NCBI RefSeq assembly: GCF_001417775.1
Contig: NZ_BBZJ01000016.1
Span: 186,001 to 250,000 of the forward strand
DNA length: 64,000 bases
DNA from: Streptomyces sp. TP-A0356
GTDB taxonomy: Bacteria > Actinomycetota > Actinomycetes > Streptomycetales > Streptomycetaceae
Reading direction: 5' to 3'
Positions 26,722-35,318 of this stretch are shown here, one piece after another. The translations under genes were made by a program, and so were the position numbers. The notes under the pieces were generated by a model that worked only from the letters and a program-made list of their open reading frames with translations, was not told the origin of the DNA and made no database searches. How positions within the stretch are numbered: the first letter of the stretch is position 1; every line of letters starts with the position of its first letter.

Positions 26722-27852
26722 TCAGCGACCGAGGGCCTTGTTCCAGTGGTCGGTGATCGACTTCTGCTGGTCGACGACGTCCTGCGACACCGGGACCAGG
26801 TAGGTCTTCGCGGCGGGGACGTGCTTGGCCAGATCGATGAGGTCCGCCGTGCAGCCGGTGGCGGGCTTGAAGCCGTTCATCGACGCCTCCATCCCGGCGG
26901 CGCACATGACCTGCTGGCCCCTCTCGCTGAAGACGAAGTCGAGGAACAGCTGCGCGGAGGCGGGCGAGGCGGCGCCGGAGGTCTGGGCGATCAGGCGCGG
27001 GACGAGCGGGGTGGCGTCGCTCATGTAGCCGTACTTGATCAGTCCCTTGTACTGGGGGACGACGCCCTGGGCGAGACCGCTGGAGAGCCAGCCGACCGAG
27101 GCGCCGCCCTGGACCAGGTGCTGCAGACCGTCCAGGCCCTCGTCGAAGGTCTTGGTGTGCGGGCCGAAGGTGTCGAGCTGACGGTAGACGGTGTCGGCGC
27201 CCAGGATGTGGGTCAGGCCGTAGACCGCCTCGTACCCGAGCGGGTTGTTGGGGGAATAGCTGACCAGCGGGTTGTGGGACGGGTCGGCCTTCACCTTCGC
27301 GGCCAGGGAGGCATAGCTGGTCGGGCTCTCGGCCCCCGGGACCAGTTTGGTGTTCCAGGTCACCAGCACCGGCTCGGGCGACATCACGTACACGCCCTGG
27401 CCCTGGTCGGTGAAGGCGGGGAACTTGTCCATGCCCTGCGGGACGACGTTCGCGAACAGACCGTTCTGCCTGCCCTGCAGGAACTGCGGGATCGATTCGG
27501 AGATCAACAGGTCGGCGCTGCGGGCGCTTTGGGCGTGCTCGGACTGGTACTTGCTGAACACCTGACTGTCCGACAGCTGCGAGTAGGCCGGCTTGATCCA
27601 CGGATAGGCCTTGGTGAAGGCGTCCAGCAGGGGCTTCATGGCCGCGGCGGGCGTGTTGCCGTAGACGATCAGCCCGGACTCACCGTGAGACCGGGTCACC
27701 AGATCGGCGGCCCGCGCCGGGGACGCCGGCGGCGCGGACGACACGGTCGTGGGGGTGGTGGAGCCGCTCGTCGAACAGCCCGCGACGGCCGCACCCGCCA
27801 CGAGTGCGGCGAGCGCCAGCCGGACGGCGGAGCGGGAGGACTTGGGGCGCAT
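26722..27852 (-). CDS. extracellular solute-binding lipoprotein (ABC, iron/organic-anion type)
   Basis: A 376-residue type II periplasmic-binding protein. Lipobox AGAAVAGCSTSG gives the lipidated Cys near residue 26. Family segments are GLIVYGNTPAAAMKPLLDAFTKAYPWIKP (start GLIVYGNTPAAAM), DLLISESIPQFLQ, YEAVYGLTHILG and FLDFVFSERGQQVM, as in FbpA/AfuA-like proteins. ATG 27852 (MRPKSSRS) gives a normal signal sequence; an eight-residue longer start lacks support. The promoter carries the perfect palindrome ATGCTATAGCAT at 27878. The substrate is not predictable; the AtuA/DUF4387 pair downstream hints at a carboxylic acid. Confidence 0.87.
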   Translation of the reverse strand: MRPKSSRSAVRLALAALVAGAAVAGCSTSGSTTPTTVSSAPPASPARAADLVTRSHGESGLIVYGNTPAAAMKPLLDAFTKAYPWIKPAYSQLSDSQVFSKYQSEHAQSARSADLLISESIPQFLQGRQNGLFANVVPQGMDKFPAFTDQGQGVYVMSPEPVLVTWNTKLVPGAESPTSYASLAAKVKADPSHNPLVSYSPNNPLGYEAVYGLTHILGADTVYRQLDTFGPHTKTFDEGLDGLQHLVQGGASVGWLSSGLAQGVVPQYKGLIKYGYMSDATPLVPRLIAQTSGAASPASAQLFLDFVFSERGQQVMCAAGMEASMNGFKPATGCTADLIDLAKHVPAAKTYLVPVSQDVVDQQKSITDHWNKALGR

Positions 27853-27877
27853 AGCGATGACCTCTCTAATAGTCAAT

Positions 27878-27889
27878 ATGCTATAGCAT
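27878..27889. promoter_or_regulatory. ATGCTATAGCAT palindrome before the transporter operon
   Basis: A 12-bp perfect palindrome 26 bp upstream of the binding-protein ATG, next to AATATTGAC-like AT-rich sequence. It resembles the TGTGCTACAGCACA site at 23837 and is a likely operator for the GntR/FCD protein. Confidence 0.6.
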
Positions 27890-28168
27890 CACGCTTGCGA
27901 TGCAGATTGAAGGGATGACAGTGGGCTGTTTGAAGGAATGGCGGTGGGCTGTGCGGATCGCTGTTTGCTATGGCGTAGCTCGGCGTCGGTGGGTCTGGGC
28001 TGTCCGGGGCAGACGAGACCTGCGAGTCACCGGCCACCAACCTGCCCGAAACGAGGCGCTTGCGCGAGGGCGGCCCGTTAAGCGAATCGAAAGGTTCGGC
28101 TTCCTACCTTCGGCACGCGTGAGAGGTCCGCGACTGCGGACCCCACCCGCTCTTGGAGGTATCCAGTC
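27890..28168. other. divergent intergenic region
   Basis: Separates the ABC operon (minus) and the MMPL gene (plus). Apart from the palindrome at its left end, no element or small gene was recognised. Confidence 0.5.
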
Positions 28169-30346
28169 ATGCAACGCTTCGCCGCATTCGTGATGCGGCA
28201 CCGGATCTGGGTGGCCGTGGCCTGGGTCGCCGTCACCGTCGTCGGGGTGCTCATGGCGCCGCACGTGTCCGGCCGCCTCAAGAGCGGCACCACGATCAGC
28301 GCCGCCAGCTACACCGCCAACCAGGCCCTGCAGAAGGAGTACGGCGGGGTCGCGGCCCGGCCCAGCGTGCTGGTGGTCGGCCTGCCGCACGGCACCACCG
28401 TGGACAGTCCGACGGTGAAGGCCGGCCTGGCAGCCGCGGACAGGGTCGCCGCCTCGTTGCCGCAGGTGCGCGACCTGTCCTACGCCAACACCGGGGACCG
28501 CTCGCTGGTCGGCACCGGCGGGACCTCCACCCTGGTGATGGTCTATCCTCCGCGCATGGGTGACCCGGTGCCGCAGCAGGTGACGGACGCCATGGGCTCC
28601 GCGATCAGCCACGCCGTTCCCGGGGCGACCGTCCAGGTGACCGGTGTCGAGCAGCTCAGCTCCGGCGGCGGTGGCTCCGGCGGCAGCGTGCTGAGCGAGA
28701 TCCTCGTGGGGATCGGCCTGGCGCTCATCGTTCTGGCCTGGGTCTTCGGGTCCGCGCTGGCCGTCCTGCCGCTGATCTCGGCGATCATCTCGGTGCTGAC
28801 CATGCAACTGGCCATCTGGGGCCTGACCTACGCCACCAGCATCGCGATCAACCCCTCCGTTCAGTTCATCGTCGCCCTGCTGGGTCTCGGCCTCTCCGTC
28901 GACTACGCCCTGCTGCTGGTCAACCGCTGGCGCGAGGAGCGCGACGCGGGAGCCGACAACAAGCAGGCGGTGCTGCGCTCGCTGCACAAGGCCGGGCACT
29001 CGGTCGCGTTCAGTGCGCTCATCGCCTCCCTCGGCCTGTTCGCGCTCATGGTCGTGCCCGTCTCCTTCCTGCAGGGCGTGGGCATGTCCGGTCTGTTCAT
29101 TCCCTCCATCGCCGCCCTGGTCGCACTGACCGTCGTCCCGTTGCTGCTGGCCACCGCCGGACCGCGCATGGACAGGATCCGGCTGCGCAAGCGCAAGAAC
29201 ACCGGCCCCGGAACGATGTGGACGAACACCGCGAAGGCGATCGTCAAGCGGCCCAAGATCGCCGCCGCCGCGGGCGCCGCCATCCTCGGTGCGCTGTGCG
29301 CCTTCGGGCTGACCATCAACATGAACCAGCCTGCCGTCACCTCGCTCTCCCCCACCAGCCCCGCTCAGCGGGCCCTGGTGGCCCTGCAGAACGACGGCTT
29401 CCCCACCGGCGTACTGACCTCGGCTCCCATCGAACTGCCCGCCGGCACGGATCCCGCCGCCACCGCCGCGACCCTGCGCGCCCTGCCCTCGATGCACGGC
29501 ATCCTGGTCGCGGACACCCCCGCCTGGCACCACACCGGCAGTTCGGTGGTCATGGGGCTGCCCAAGACGGAGGTCGGCACCTCCCACGCCGGGTCCGTCG
29601 TGGCCGACCTGCGCGCCGCCGCCCCGCACGACGCCCTGATCGGCGGCGAAGACGTCCAGAACACCGACGTCACGCACATCATGACCCAGTGGCTCCCCGT
29701 GCTGCTGGCAGTCGTCGCCCTGGTCACCTTCGTGCTGCTGGCCCGCGGCATGCGATCGCTGCTGCTGCCCGCCAAGGCCGTCGCCCTCAACGTGTTCTCC
29801 GTCGGCGCCGCCTACGGCATCCTGGTGCTGGTCTGGCAGCTCGGCTACGGCTCCAACGCCCTGTGGGGGATCCCCGCGACCGGGTCGATCAGCCCCCTGG
29901 TGCCGATGCTGCTGTTCGGCTTCCTCTTCGGCGTCTCGATGGACTACGAAGTGTTCATCCTGGCCCGCGTCCGCGAGTCCTTCGACCGCACCGGCGATAC
30001 CAACGGGGCCGTGGTCGAGGGCATCTCCCGCACCGGACGGCTGGTCACCAGCGCCGCCCTGATCCTCTTCCTGGCGCTGCTCTCGCTGTCCTCCGCCCCC
30101 GACGTGACCGTCAAGATGATGGCCACCGGCATGGCCGCGGGTGTCCTCATCGACGCCGTGGTGGTGCGCACCCTGCTCACCCCCGCCCTGGTGGTCCTGT
30201 TCGGCAAGGCCAACTGGTACCTGCCCGCCTGGGCCGCCAAGGCCCTGTGGATCAAGCCTGCGGCCCCTGTCGAGCGGCCGGACCTCGACGACCACGACGA
30301 CGATCTCCTCGACCGCACCGGTGCCTTGCCGCAACTGCGGGCCTGA
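28169..30346 (+). CDS. MMPL family (RND) membrane transporter
   Basis: A 725-residue proton-driven exporter of the MMPL group, used for lipids, siderophores or drugs. Twelve membrane segments in two halves: TM1 at residues 12-32, an extracellular domain to about 175, TM2-6 with GLGLSVDYALLLVNRWREE, the conserved Asp-Tyr relay motif, a second extracellular loop, and TM8-12 with the matching FGVSMDYEVFILARVRESF. Length fits the compact Streptomyces MMPL proteins. ATG 28169 has TTGGAGG seven bases before it. DUF2993 and two-component genes follow on the same strand. Confidence 0.92.
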   Translation: MQRFAAFVMRHRIWVAVAWVAVTVVGVLMAPHVSGRLKSGTTISAASYTANQALQKEYGGVAARPSVLVVGLPHGTTVDSPTVKAGLAAADRVAASLPQVRDLSYANTGDRSLVGTGGTSTLVMVYPPRMGDPVPQQVTDAMGSAISHAVPGATVQVTGVEQLSSGGGGSGGSVLSEILVGIGLALIVLAWVFGSALAVLPLISAIISVLTMQLAIWGLTYATSIAINPSVQFIVALLGLGLSVDYALLLVNRWREERDAGADNKQAVLRSLHKAGHSVAFSALIASLGLFALMVVPVSFLQGVGMSGLFIPSIAALVALTVVPLLLATAGPRMDRIRLRKRKNTGPGTMWTNTAKAIVKRPKIAAAAGAAILGALCAFGLTINMNQPAVTSLSPTSPAQRALVALQNDGFPTGVLTSAPIELPAGTDPAATAATLRALPSMHGILVADTPAWHHTGSSVVMGLPKTEVGTSHAGSVVADLRAAAPHDALIGGEDVQNTDVTHIMTQWLPVLLAVVALVTFVLLARGMRSLLLPAKAVALNVFSVGAAYGILVLVWQLGYGSNALWGIPATGSISPLVPMLLFGFLFGVSMDYEVFILARVRESFDRTGDTNGAVVEGISRTGRLVTSAALILFLALLSLSSAPDVTVKMMATGMAAGVLIDAVVVRTLLTPALVVLFGKANWYLPAWAAKALWIKPAAPVERPDLDDHDDDLLDRTGALPQLRA

Positions 30347-30396
30347 GCGAACGAGTCCTCGTGACCGACGGCCCCGGCACCTCCCAGATCCATACG

Positions 30397-30437
30397 CAGG
30401 GAGCACCTCCCTGATCCACGCAGGGAGCGCCTCCCTG
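30397..30437. terminator. two tandem CAGGGAG-N3-CTCCCTG hairpins
   Basis: Perfect 7-bp stems with 3-base loops at 30397-30413 and 30421-30437, a 24-bp tandem unit. They lie 51 bp after the MMPL stop; a terminator or RNA-processing pair is likely. Confidence 0.6.
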
Positions 30438-30576
30438 AACCCGAGCAGGGCATCGGCGCTGCCGTATCCCACCCACCTCGTGCCGTGAGCGGCACCCCCG
30501 GCACCGGCGCGACGCGGCGCCTGTGCCGGGGTCCGCGCCTTCCCGGAGTCCCGCCCCCGGACAGGAAGCCCTGACG

Positions 30577-31329
30577 ATGAAACTCCGCCGCACCCCAGTG
30601 ATCATCGCTGCCGCTCTGGCAGCGGCCGGCGCGACCGCCGTCGGCATCACCGACACCCTGGTCGCCGACACCGCGCAACAGCGCATCGTCCAGGCCACCC
30701 GCTGCAAGCTCCACCCCACCGGAGCGGTCACTGCCCGACTCACCGACCCCTTGGCCGGCCTGGACACGCTCACCGGCACCCTCGGCACCGTCCGCATCAC
30801 CGCCGACGGTGTCCAACGCGCCGGCATCCGGCTCAGCAACGTCGCCGCCACCCTGCACGGCGTCACCACCCATGGCTCGACCACCGGCGGCAGCGCCACC
30901 GCCACCATTCCCTACGCCGCCCTGGGCCGGCACCTGGGCGCTGCGGCCACCCGCCTGAACCTGGGCACGGACGGCAACGACCTGACCCTCACCGGCCCCG
31001 TCGGGAGTCTCGGCCTGCCGGTGACCGTGGCCAGCAGCATCACCACCACCGCACACAGCATCACCCTCACCCCGGCCACCGTCTCGATCCTCGGCCGGGC
31101 CCTGCCCGTCAGCGCCCTCACCAAGACACCGGGCGGCGCCGGCCTGGCCGCGAGCCTCAGACCCCACACCGTCTCCCTGGCAGGATTGCCTGCGGGAGCC
31201 CGACTGACCTCAGCCCGCCCCGACCACACCGGCCTCGCCCTGCAGCTCGCCATCCCGGGGACCAGCAGCCTGGTCGGCTCGGCGGGCAGCCCCGGGGGCG
31301 CGGGGTGCGCGGCGACCACTCAGGCTTGA
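30577..31329 (+). CDS. DUF2993 (LmeA-like) exported protein
   Basis: A 250-residue exported protein. The N-terminus MKLRRTPVIIAAALAAAGA then VGITDTLVADTAQQRIVQA is a signal anchor followed by the start of a DUF2993/LmeA lipid-binding (TULIP-like) domain. In LmeA of mycobacteria the domain binds phospholipids and supports lipomannan elongation. Repeated beta segments such as LTGTLGTVRITADGVQRAGI and LTLTGPVGSLGLPVTV follow. ATG 30577 has CAGGAAG upstream. Three bases separate its stop from the response regulator start, so it belongs with the two-component system and perhaps the MMPL exporter: an envelope-lipid module (inference). Confidence 0.8.
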   Translation: MKLRRTPVIIAAALAAAGATAVGITDTLVADTAQQRIVQATRCKLHPTGAVTARLTDPLAGLDTLTGTLGTVRITADGVQRAGIRLSNVAATLHGVTTHGSTTGGSATATIPYAALGRHLGAAATRLNLGTDGNDLTLTGPVGSLGLPVTVASSITTTAHSITLTPATVSILGRALPVSALTKTPGGAGLAASLRPHTVSLAGLPAGARLTSARPDHTGLALQLAIPGTSSLVGSAGSPGGAGCAATTQA

Positions 31330-31332
31330 ACC

Positions 31333-32007
31333 ATGCGCATCCTCGTGATCGAAGACGACGACGCCCTCGGCGCCTCCCTGACCTGGGGTCTGCGGGCCGA
31401 GGGCTACGCCGTCGTACTCGCCGCCGACGGGACCGAGGGCCTGTGGGAGGCCACCGAGCACGATTTCGACCTGATCGTCCTGGACGTGATGCTCCCCGGC
31501 CTCGACGGCTACCAGATCTGCTCCCGCCTGCGGGAAGCCGGAAACTGGACACCCATCCTCATGCTCACGGCCATGGACGCCGACCTCGACCAGGCGGAAG
31601 GCCTGGACCTGGGCGCCGACGACTACCTCACCAAGCCCTTCTCCTACCCGGTCCTGCTCGCCCACATCCGCTCCCTGCTGCGTCGCGCCGCCGCCCCGCG
31701 GCCCGCCCTCCTCACGGCGGGCGACCTGACCCTGGACCCTTCCACCCGCACCGTCCAGCGGGCCGGACGAGCCATCGCCCTCACCCCGGGTGAACACTCC
31801 GTCCTGGAGTACCTGCTGCGCGCGGACGGGCGGGCGGTGCCCAAGAGCGAACTGCTGGAACACTGCTGGGACGCCGCCGCGGGCGACCCCGCCGTGGTCG
31901 AGGTCCGTATCCACAACCTGCGCCGGAAGATCGACCAGCCGTTCACCCACCGCATCATCGAGACGGTCCGAGGATCGGGGTACCGCATTGATCCGCACCG
32001 CCCCTAG
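31333..32007 (+). CDS. OmpR-family response regulator
   Basis: A 224-residue regulator. The receiver domain (1-118) has the acidic pair EDDD at 7-10, phospho-acceptor Asp51 in LIVLDVMLPG, Thr79 in LMLTAM and Lys101 in YLTKPF. The DNA-binding winged helix (130-220) ends with VEVRIHNLRRKI and TVRGSGYRIDP. It is cognate to the histidine kinase whose start overlaps its last 20 bases. Confidence 0.95.
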   Translation: MRILVIEDDDALGASLTWGLRAEGYAVVLAADGTEGLWEATEHDFDLIVLDVMLPGLDGYQICSRLREAGNWTPILMLTAMDADLDQAEGLDLGADDYLTKPFSYPVLLAHIRSLLRRAAAPRPALLTAGDLTLDPSTRTVQRAGRAIALTPGEHSVLEYLLRADGRAVPKSELLEHCWDAAAGDPAVVEVRIHNLRRKIDQPFTHRIIETVRGSGYRIDPHRP

Positions 32008-33406
32008 CCGCTCCCTGCGCCTGCGACTGACCGCGCTGGCCACCCTCGCCATCGCCGTCGCCGTCTCCCTGGCCACCGCGGTGCTGCTCTTCAGCGTCGT
32101 ACACGCCGTACGCGGCAACGTCACCACCACGCTCAACGCCTACGCCGACAGCATCTCCCGCTCCGGCACCAACGGCACCTGGCCCAAACCGCTGCCCTCC
32201 CCCCCAGGCGGGCTCGGAGCCTGGGCCCAGGTCGTCGACGTCTCCGGCACCGTCCTCGCCTCCACCGCGAACGTCGCCGGCCAACCCGCCCGCTACACCC
32301 TGCCCCCGGGCAGCACCACCCCCCGCATCTCCCCCGCCTCCACCGCCGCCCACGTCGACGAACGCGTCATCGCCCAGCGCCACGTCTCCGGCACCACCCC
32401 GGTCGTCATCTACGTCGGCGGCTCCACCGAACTGCTCTCCCTGCTGACCAGCGACCTCCAGGGCCACCTGCTCTACGCCCTCCCGCTGGTCCTGGTCGGC
32501 GCCGTGGGAATGTCCTGGCTGCTGATCGGCCGTACCCTGCGCCCCGTCGAGCGCATCCGCGCCGAAGCCGCCGAGATCACCGGCAGCGACCTGCACCGCC
32601 GCATCCCCCAACCCGCCGGCAACGACGAGATCGGGCGCCTCACCCACACCCTCAACACCATGCTCGACCGCCTGGAATCCTCGGCCTCCCGCCAACGCCG
32701 CTTCGTCGCCGACGCCTCCCACGAACTGCGCACCCCCCTCGCGGCCATGCGCACCTCCCTGGAAGTCGGCCTCGCCCACCCCGACCGCGCCCCCTGGCCC
32801 GAACTCGCCGAGCGCGCCGTCACCGAGACCACCCGGCTGCAACGGCTGGTCGAGCAACTCCTCCTCCTCGCCCGCTCCGACGACGACACCCTCGTCTCCC
32901 GCCGCGAACCCGTCGACCTCACCGCCCTCGTCCAGGCCGCCATCGACGCCGCGCCCTCACAGGTCCCCGTGACCCTCCACCGCGCCGAGGACGTCCACGT
33001 CCTCGGCGACCCCGACCAGCTCACGCGCCTGATCCGCAACCTCCTCGACAACGCCGACCGCCACGCCCACGAACACGTCGACGTCACCGTCACCACCCAA
33101 GCCCCGGACACGGCCGTCATCGCCGTCGCGGACGACGGCCCCGGCATTCCGGTCGAGGACCGCGAACGGATCTTCAACCGGTTCGTCCGCCTGCAGAGCG
33201 CCCGCACCCGACACGCGGGCGAAGCCACCGGGGCGGGACTCGGGCTTCCGATCGTCCGGGACATCGCCACCGCCCATGGCGGCTCCCTCACCGTCCAGGA
33301 GACCTACGCCGAGCCCGCGCGCGGCGGCCAAGGACCGGGAGCCACCTTCACCGTCCTGCTGCCCACGCTGTCGTCAGACACCGCCTCCCGGCCCGGATCC
33401 CACTGA
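31988..33406 (+). CDS. sensor histidine kinase
   Basis: A 472-residue membrane kinase. TM1 lies at about residues 12-35, an extracellular sensor of about 130 residues follows, TM2 at about 160-180, then a HAMP linker (RTLRPVERIRAEAAEITGSD). The dimerisation H-box is FVADASHELRTPLAAM with the phospho-His; the ATPase domain has the N-box RLIRNLLDNADRHAHE, G1 VADDGPGIP and G2 GAGLGLPIVRDI. TTG 31988 lies inside the regulator gene and gives a short basic N-terminus before TM1; no in-frame ATG or GTG fits better. The pair is translationally coupled. Confidence 0.92.
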   Translation: MIRTAPSRSLRLRLTALATLAIAVAVSLATAVLLFSVVHAVRGNVTTTLNAYADSISRSGTNGTWPKPLPSPPGGLGAWAQVVDVSGTVLASTANVAGQPARYTLPPGSTTPRISPASTAAHVDERVIAQRHVSGTTPVVIYVGGSTELLSLLTSDLQGHLLYALPLVLVGAVGMSWLLIGRTLRPVERIRAEAAEITGSDLHRRIPQPAGNDEIGRLTHTLNTMLDRLESSASRQRRFVADASHELRTPLAAMRTSLEVGLAHPDRAPWPELAERAVTETTRLQRLVEQLLLLARSDDDTLVSRREPVDLTALVQAAIDAAPSQVPVTLHRAEDVHVLGDPDQLTRLIRNLLDNADRHAHEHVDVTVTTQAPDTAVIAVADDGPGIPVEDRERIFNRFVRLQSARTRHAGEATGAGLGLPIVRDIATAHGGSLTVQETYAEPARGGQGPGATFTVLLPTLSSDTASRPGSH

Positions 33407-33520
33407 GGATCAGGACAGCGGCGCTGGTCGCATCGGCGGTGCGCTCTGCCACGAACAGGCGCCCCGTCCTTGAACATCATGCGGGGCATCGAGATACTCC
33501 TGAAACCAGGCTCCCTGCCT

Positions 33521-33558
33521 CAGGGCCCCTCTGACGGATCTCCGTCAGAAGCGCCCTG
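33521..33558. promoter_or_regulatory. two-tier stem-loop upstream of the NCS1 permease
   Basis: Inner 9-bp perfect stem TCTGACGGA/TCCGTCAGA (33530-33549, two-base loop) within an outer CAGGGC/GCCCTG pair. It lies between the kinase stop and the permease start; it could be a terminator of the kinase operon or an operator/attenuator of the permease. Confidence 0.55.
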
Positions 33559-33612
33559 GGCGAGACAGCGCACCTGCCTGCGCACAGGTCCGCGACGCAC
33601 CCGGGAGGGGCC

Positions 33613-35064
33613 GTGAGCACACGATCAGAACCGCAGGTGCGGGGCCTGGAGATCCGGTCCATCGACTACGTCCCGCTGGACGAGCGGCACGGCAAGCTGT
33701 GGCATCTGGGGCCCCTCTGGTTCATGTCGAACGCGCAGATCGCCACGCTGGCGGTCGGGCTGATCGGCATCACCGAGGGCGGCAATCTCCTCTGGTCGCT
33801 CATCGCGATCGTGGCGGGCACCGTCGTCGGCACCTTCTTCATGGCCTTCCACTCGGCCCAGGGCCCCCAGTTGGGGCTGCCCCAGATGATCCAGTCGCGG
33901 CCGCAGTTCGGCTACGTCGGGGCGCTTCTGGTGTGGCTCTTCGCCTATGTGCAGTACGCCGGGTTCAACGTCTTCAACACCATCCTCGCCGGGGACGCGC
34001 TGCACACCACGGTGCACGGGGGCGTCAAGCTGTGGGTGGTGGTGGTCACCGTGCTCGCGCTCGTCATCGCGCTGGTGGGCTACGACATCATCCATCGGGC
34101 CGAGCGCGTCCTGACGTACACCTTCCTGGTGGTCTTCGGGGTCTTCACCGTGGGGGTCCTGGTCCACCTGCACTACCCGCCAGGCTCGTTCGACCTCGGC
34201 GGCTTCAAGTGGACCCCGTTCCTGGCCCAGTTCGGCGTCGCCGCGGGCTACCAGATCAGCTGGGCCATCTACGTCTCGGACTACTCGCGCTACCTCCCGC
34301 CGGACGTGACCGTCCGCAAGACCTTCTACTGGACCTACTTCGGGTCGGCGCTCGGCGGCATCTGGCTGATGGTTCTCGGGGCGCTGCTCGCCGCCTGGGC
34401 GGGCAAGGACTTCGACGCGATCCGGTCGATCAGGGCCGCGGGCGACAAGGTGTTCAGCGGGTTCGGGGCGGTTGTACTGCTGTTCGCCGCCCTGGGCCTG
34501 GTGTCCGTCACCGCGCTCAACATGTACGGCGGGTCGCTGACGCTCATCAGCGCCGTCGACTCCTTCAAGAAGGTGCGGCCGACGCTCGCCGTACGGCTGG
34601 TGACCATCGGGTTCACCGCGGCGCTCTCCCTGGTGGGGGCGCTGGCCGCGACCTCCCACTTCCTCCAGGACTTCAACAGCTTCCTGCTGCTGGTGCTCTA
34701 CCTGTTCATCCCGTGGACCGCGGTGAACCTCATGGACTACTACGTCGTGCGCCGTGGGCACTACGCCATCGCCGAGATCTTCGATCCGCACGGGGTCTAC
34801 GGGCGCTGGGGCCGGCACGGCATCATCGCGTACCTGGTGGGGTTCGCCGTGATGGTGCCGTTCTTCTCCGTCGACAAGCTCTACGTCGGGCCCGCCGCAA
34901 GCGCGCTCGGCGGAGCCGACATCTCCCTGTTCGTCGGGCTGCCGGTCGCCGCGCTGCTCTACTGGCTGCTGACCCGGTCGATCGACGTGGCAGCCGAGCG
35001 GCGGCTGGCCGAGACCGAGGCGGAGGAACTGCAACGGGCGGCGCACGAGCATCGCGAACCGTGA
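33613..35064 (+). CDS. NCS1 purine/cytosine permease family transporter
   Basis: A 483-residue membrane protein with about twelve segments. NCS1 features are the N-terminal IDYVPLDERHGKLWHLGPLWF, TM1 NAQIATLAVGLIGITEGG, the TM3 region GPQLGLPQMIQSRPQFGY and TM6 AAGYQISWAIYVSDYSRYLP. This group imports cytosine, purines, allantoin or related compounds with H+ or Na+. The GTG start at 33613 has GGGAGGGG close upstream. No salvage or catabolic enzyme for nucleobases is adjacent, so the substrate is open. A hairpin at 35084-35112 ends the gene. Confidence 0.92.
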   Translation: MSTRSEPQVRGLEIRSIDYVPLDERHGKLWHLGPLWFMSNAQIATLAVGLIGITEGGNLLWSLIAIVAGTVVGTFFMAFHSAQGPQLGLPQMIQSRPQFGYVGALLVWLFAYVQYAGFNVFNTILAGDALHTTVHGGVKLWVVVVTVLALVIALVGYDIIHRAERVLTYTFLVVFGVFTVGVLVHLHYPPGSFDLGGFKWTPFLAQFGVAAGYQISWAIYVSDYSRYLPPDVTVRKTFYWTYFGSALGGIWLMVLGALLAAWAGKDFDAIRSIRAAGDKVFSGFGAVVLLFAALGLVSVTALNMYGGSLTLISAVDSFKKVRPTLAVRLVTIGFTAALSLVGALAATSHFLQDFNSFLLLVLYLFIPWTAVNLMDYYVVRRGHYAIAEIFDPHGVYGRWGRHGIIAYLVGFAVMVPFFSVDKLYVGPAASALGGADISLFVGLPVAALLYWLLTRSIDVAAERRLAETEAEELQRAAHEHREP

Positions 35065-35083
35065 CGGCCGCCGCCCGCCAGGG

Positions 35084-35112
35084 ACCGTCGGCGATGGTTC
35101 CGCGCCGACGGT
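35084..35112. terminator. hairpin between convergent genes
   Basis: ACCGTCGGCG (35084-35093) pairs with CGCCGACGGT (35103-35112); 10-bp perfect stem and nine-base loop, between the NCS1 permease and the small Cys-rich gene, overlapping the latter's stop. Confidence 0.7.
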
Positions 35113-35318
35113 CAGGCGGCTGTGTCCTGGGACCAGATATGGGTGCAGTTCGGGCACTGCAGGTGGACCACATGAGCCACGTTGCCCAGCAGATACCGCC
35201 AGTGATGCGGGCATGTCCGTCCGGCCTGGCAGATCTCGCAGCCTTCATGGTCCCGGCACTGCGGGCAGCGGAGCCAGGCTCGGCGCGCCCGGTCGGCGTG
35301 GGGATCAATCGGAAGCAC
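35112..35318 (-). CDS. small Cys/His-rich zinc-ribbon-like protein
   Basis: A 68-residue protein with three CxxC-type pairs: CPQCRDHEGCEIC, CPHHW and LQCPNCTHIW. Seven cysteines and several histidines suggest one or two zinc sites. No signal peptide. The start (35318) overlaps the stop of the DUF6400 gene by 14 bases, so both are on one transcript. It is not a characterised family to me; a small metal-binding accessory or DNA/protein-binding ribbon is possible. Confidence 0.65.
   Translation of the reverse strand: MLPIDPHADRARRAWLRCPQCRDHEGCEICQAGRTCPHHWRYLLGNVAHVVHLQCPNCTHIWSQDTAA

Noticed and set aside
24881..27601. 906-codon minus-strand open frame
   Set aside because: It runs through the permease and binding-protein genes in another frame, has Arg/Pro/His-rich composition and no domain; a high-GC shadow.
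27968..30472. 834-codon minus-strand open frame opposite the MMPL gene
   Set aside because: Gln/Gly/Asp/His-rich antisense shadow of the MMPL coding sequence with no recognisable motif.
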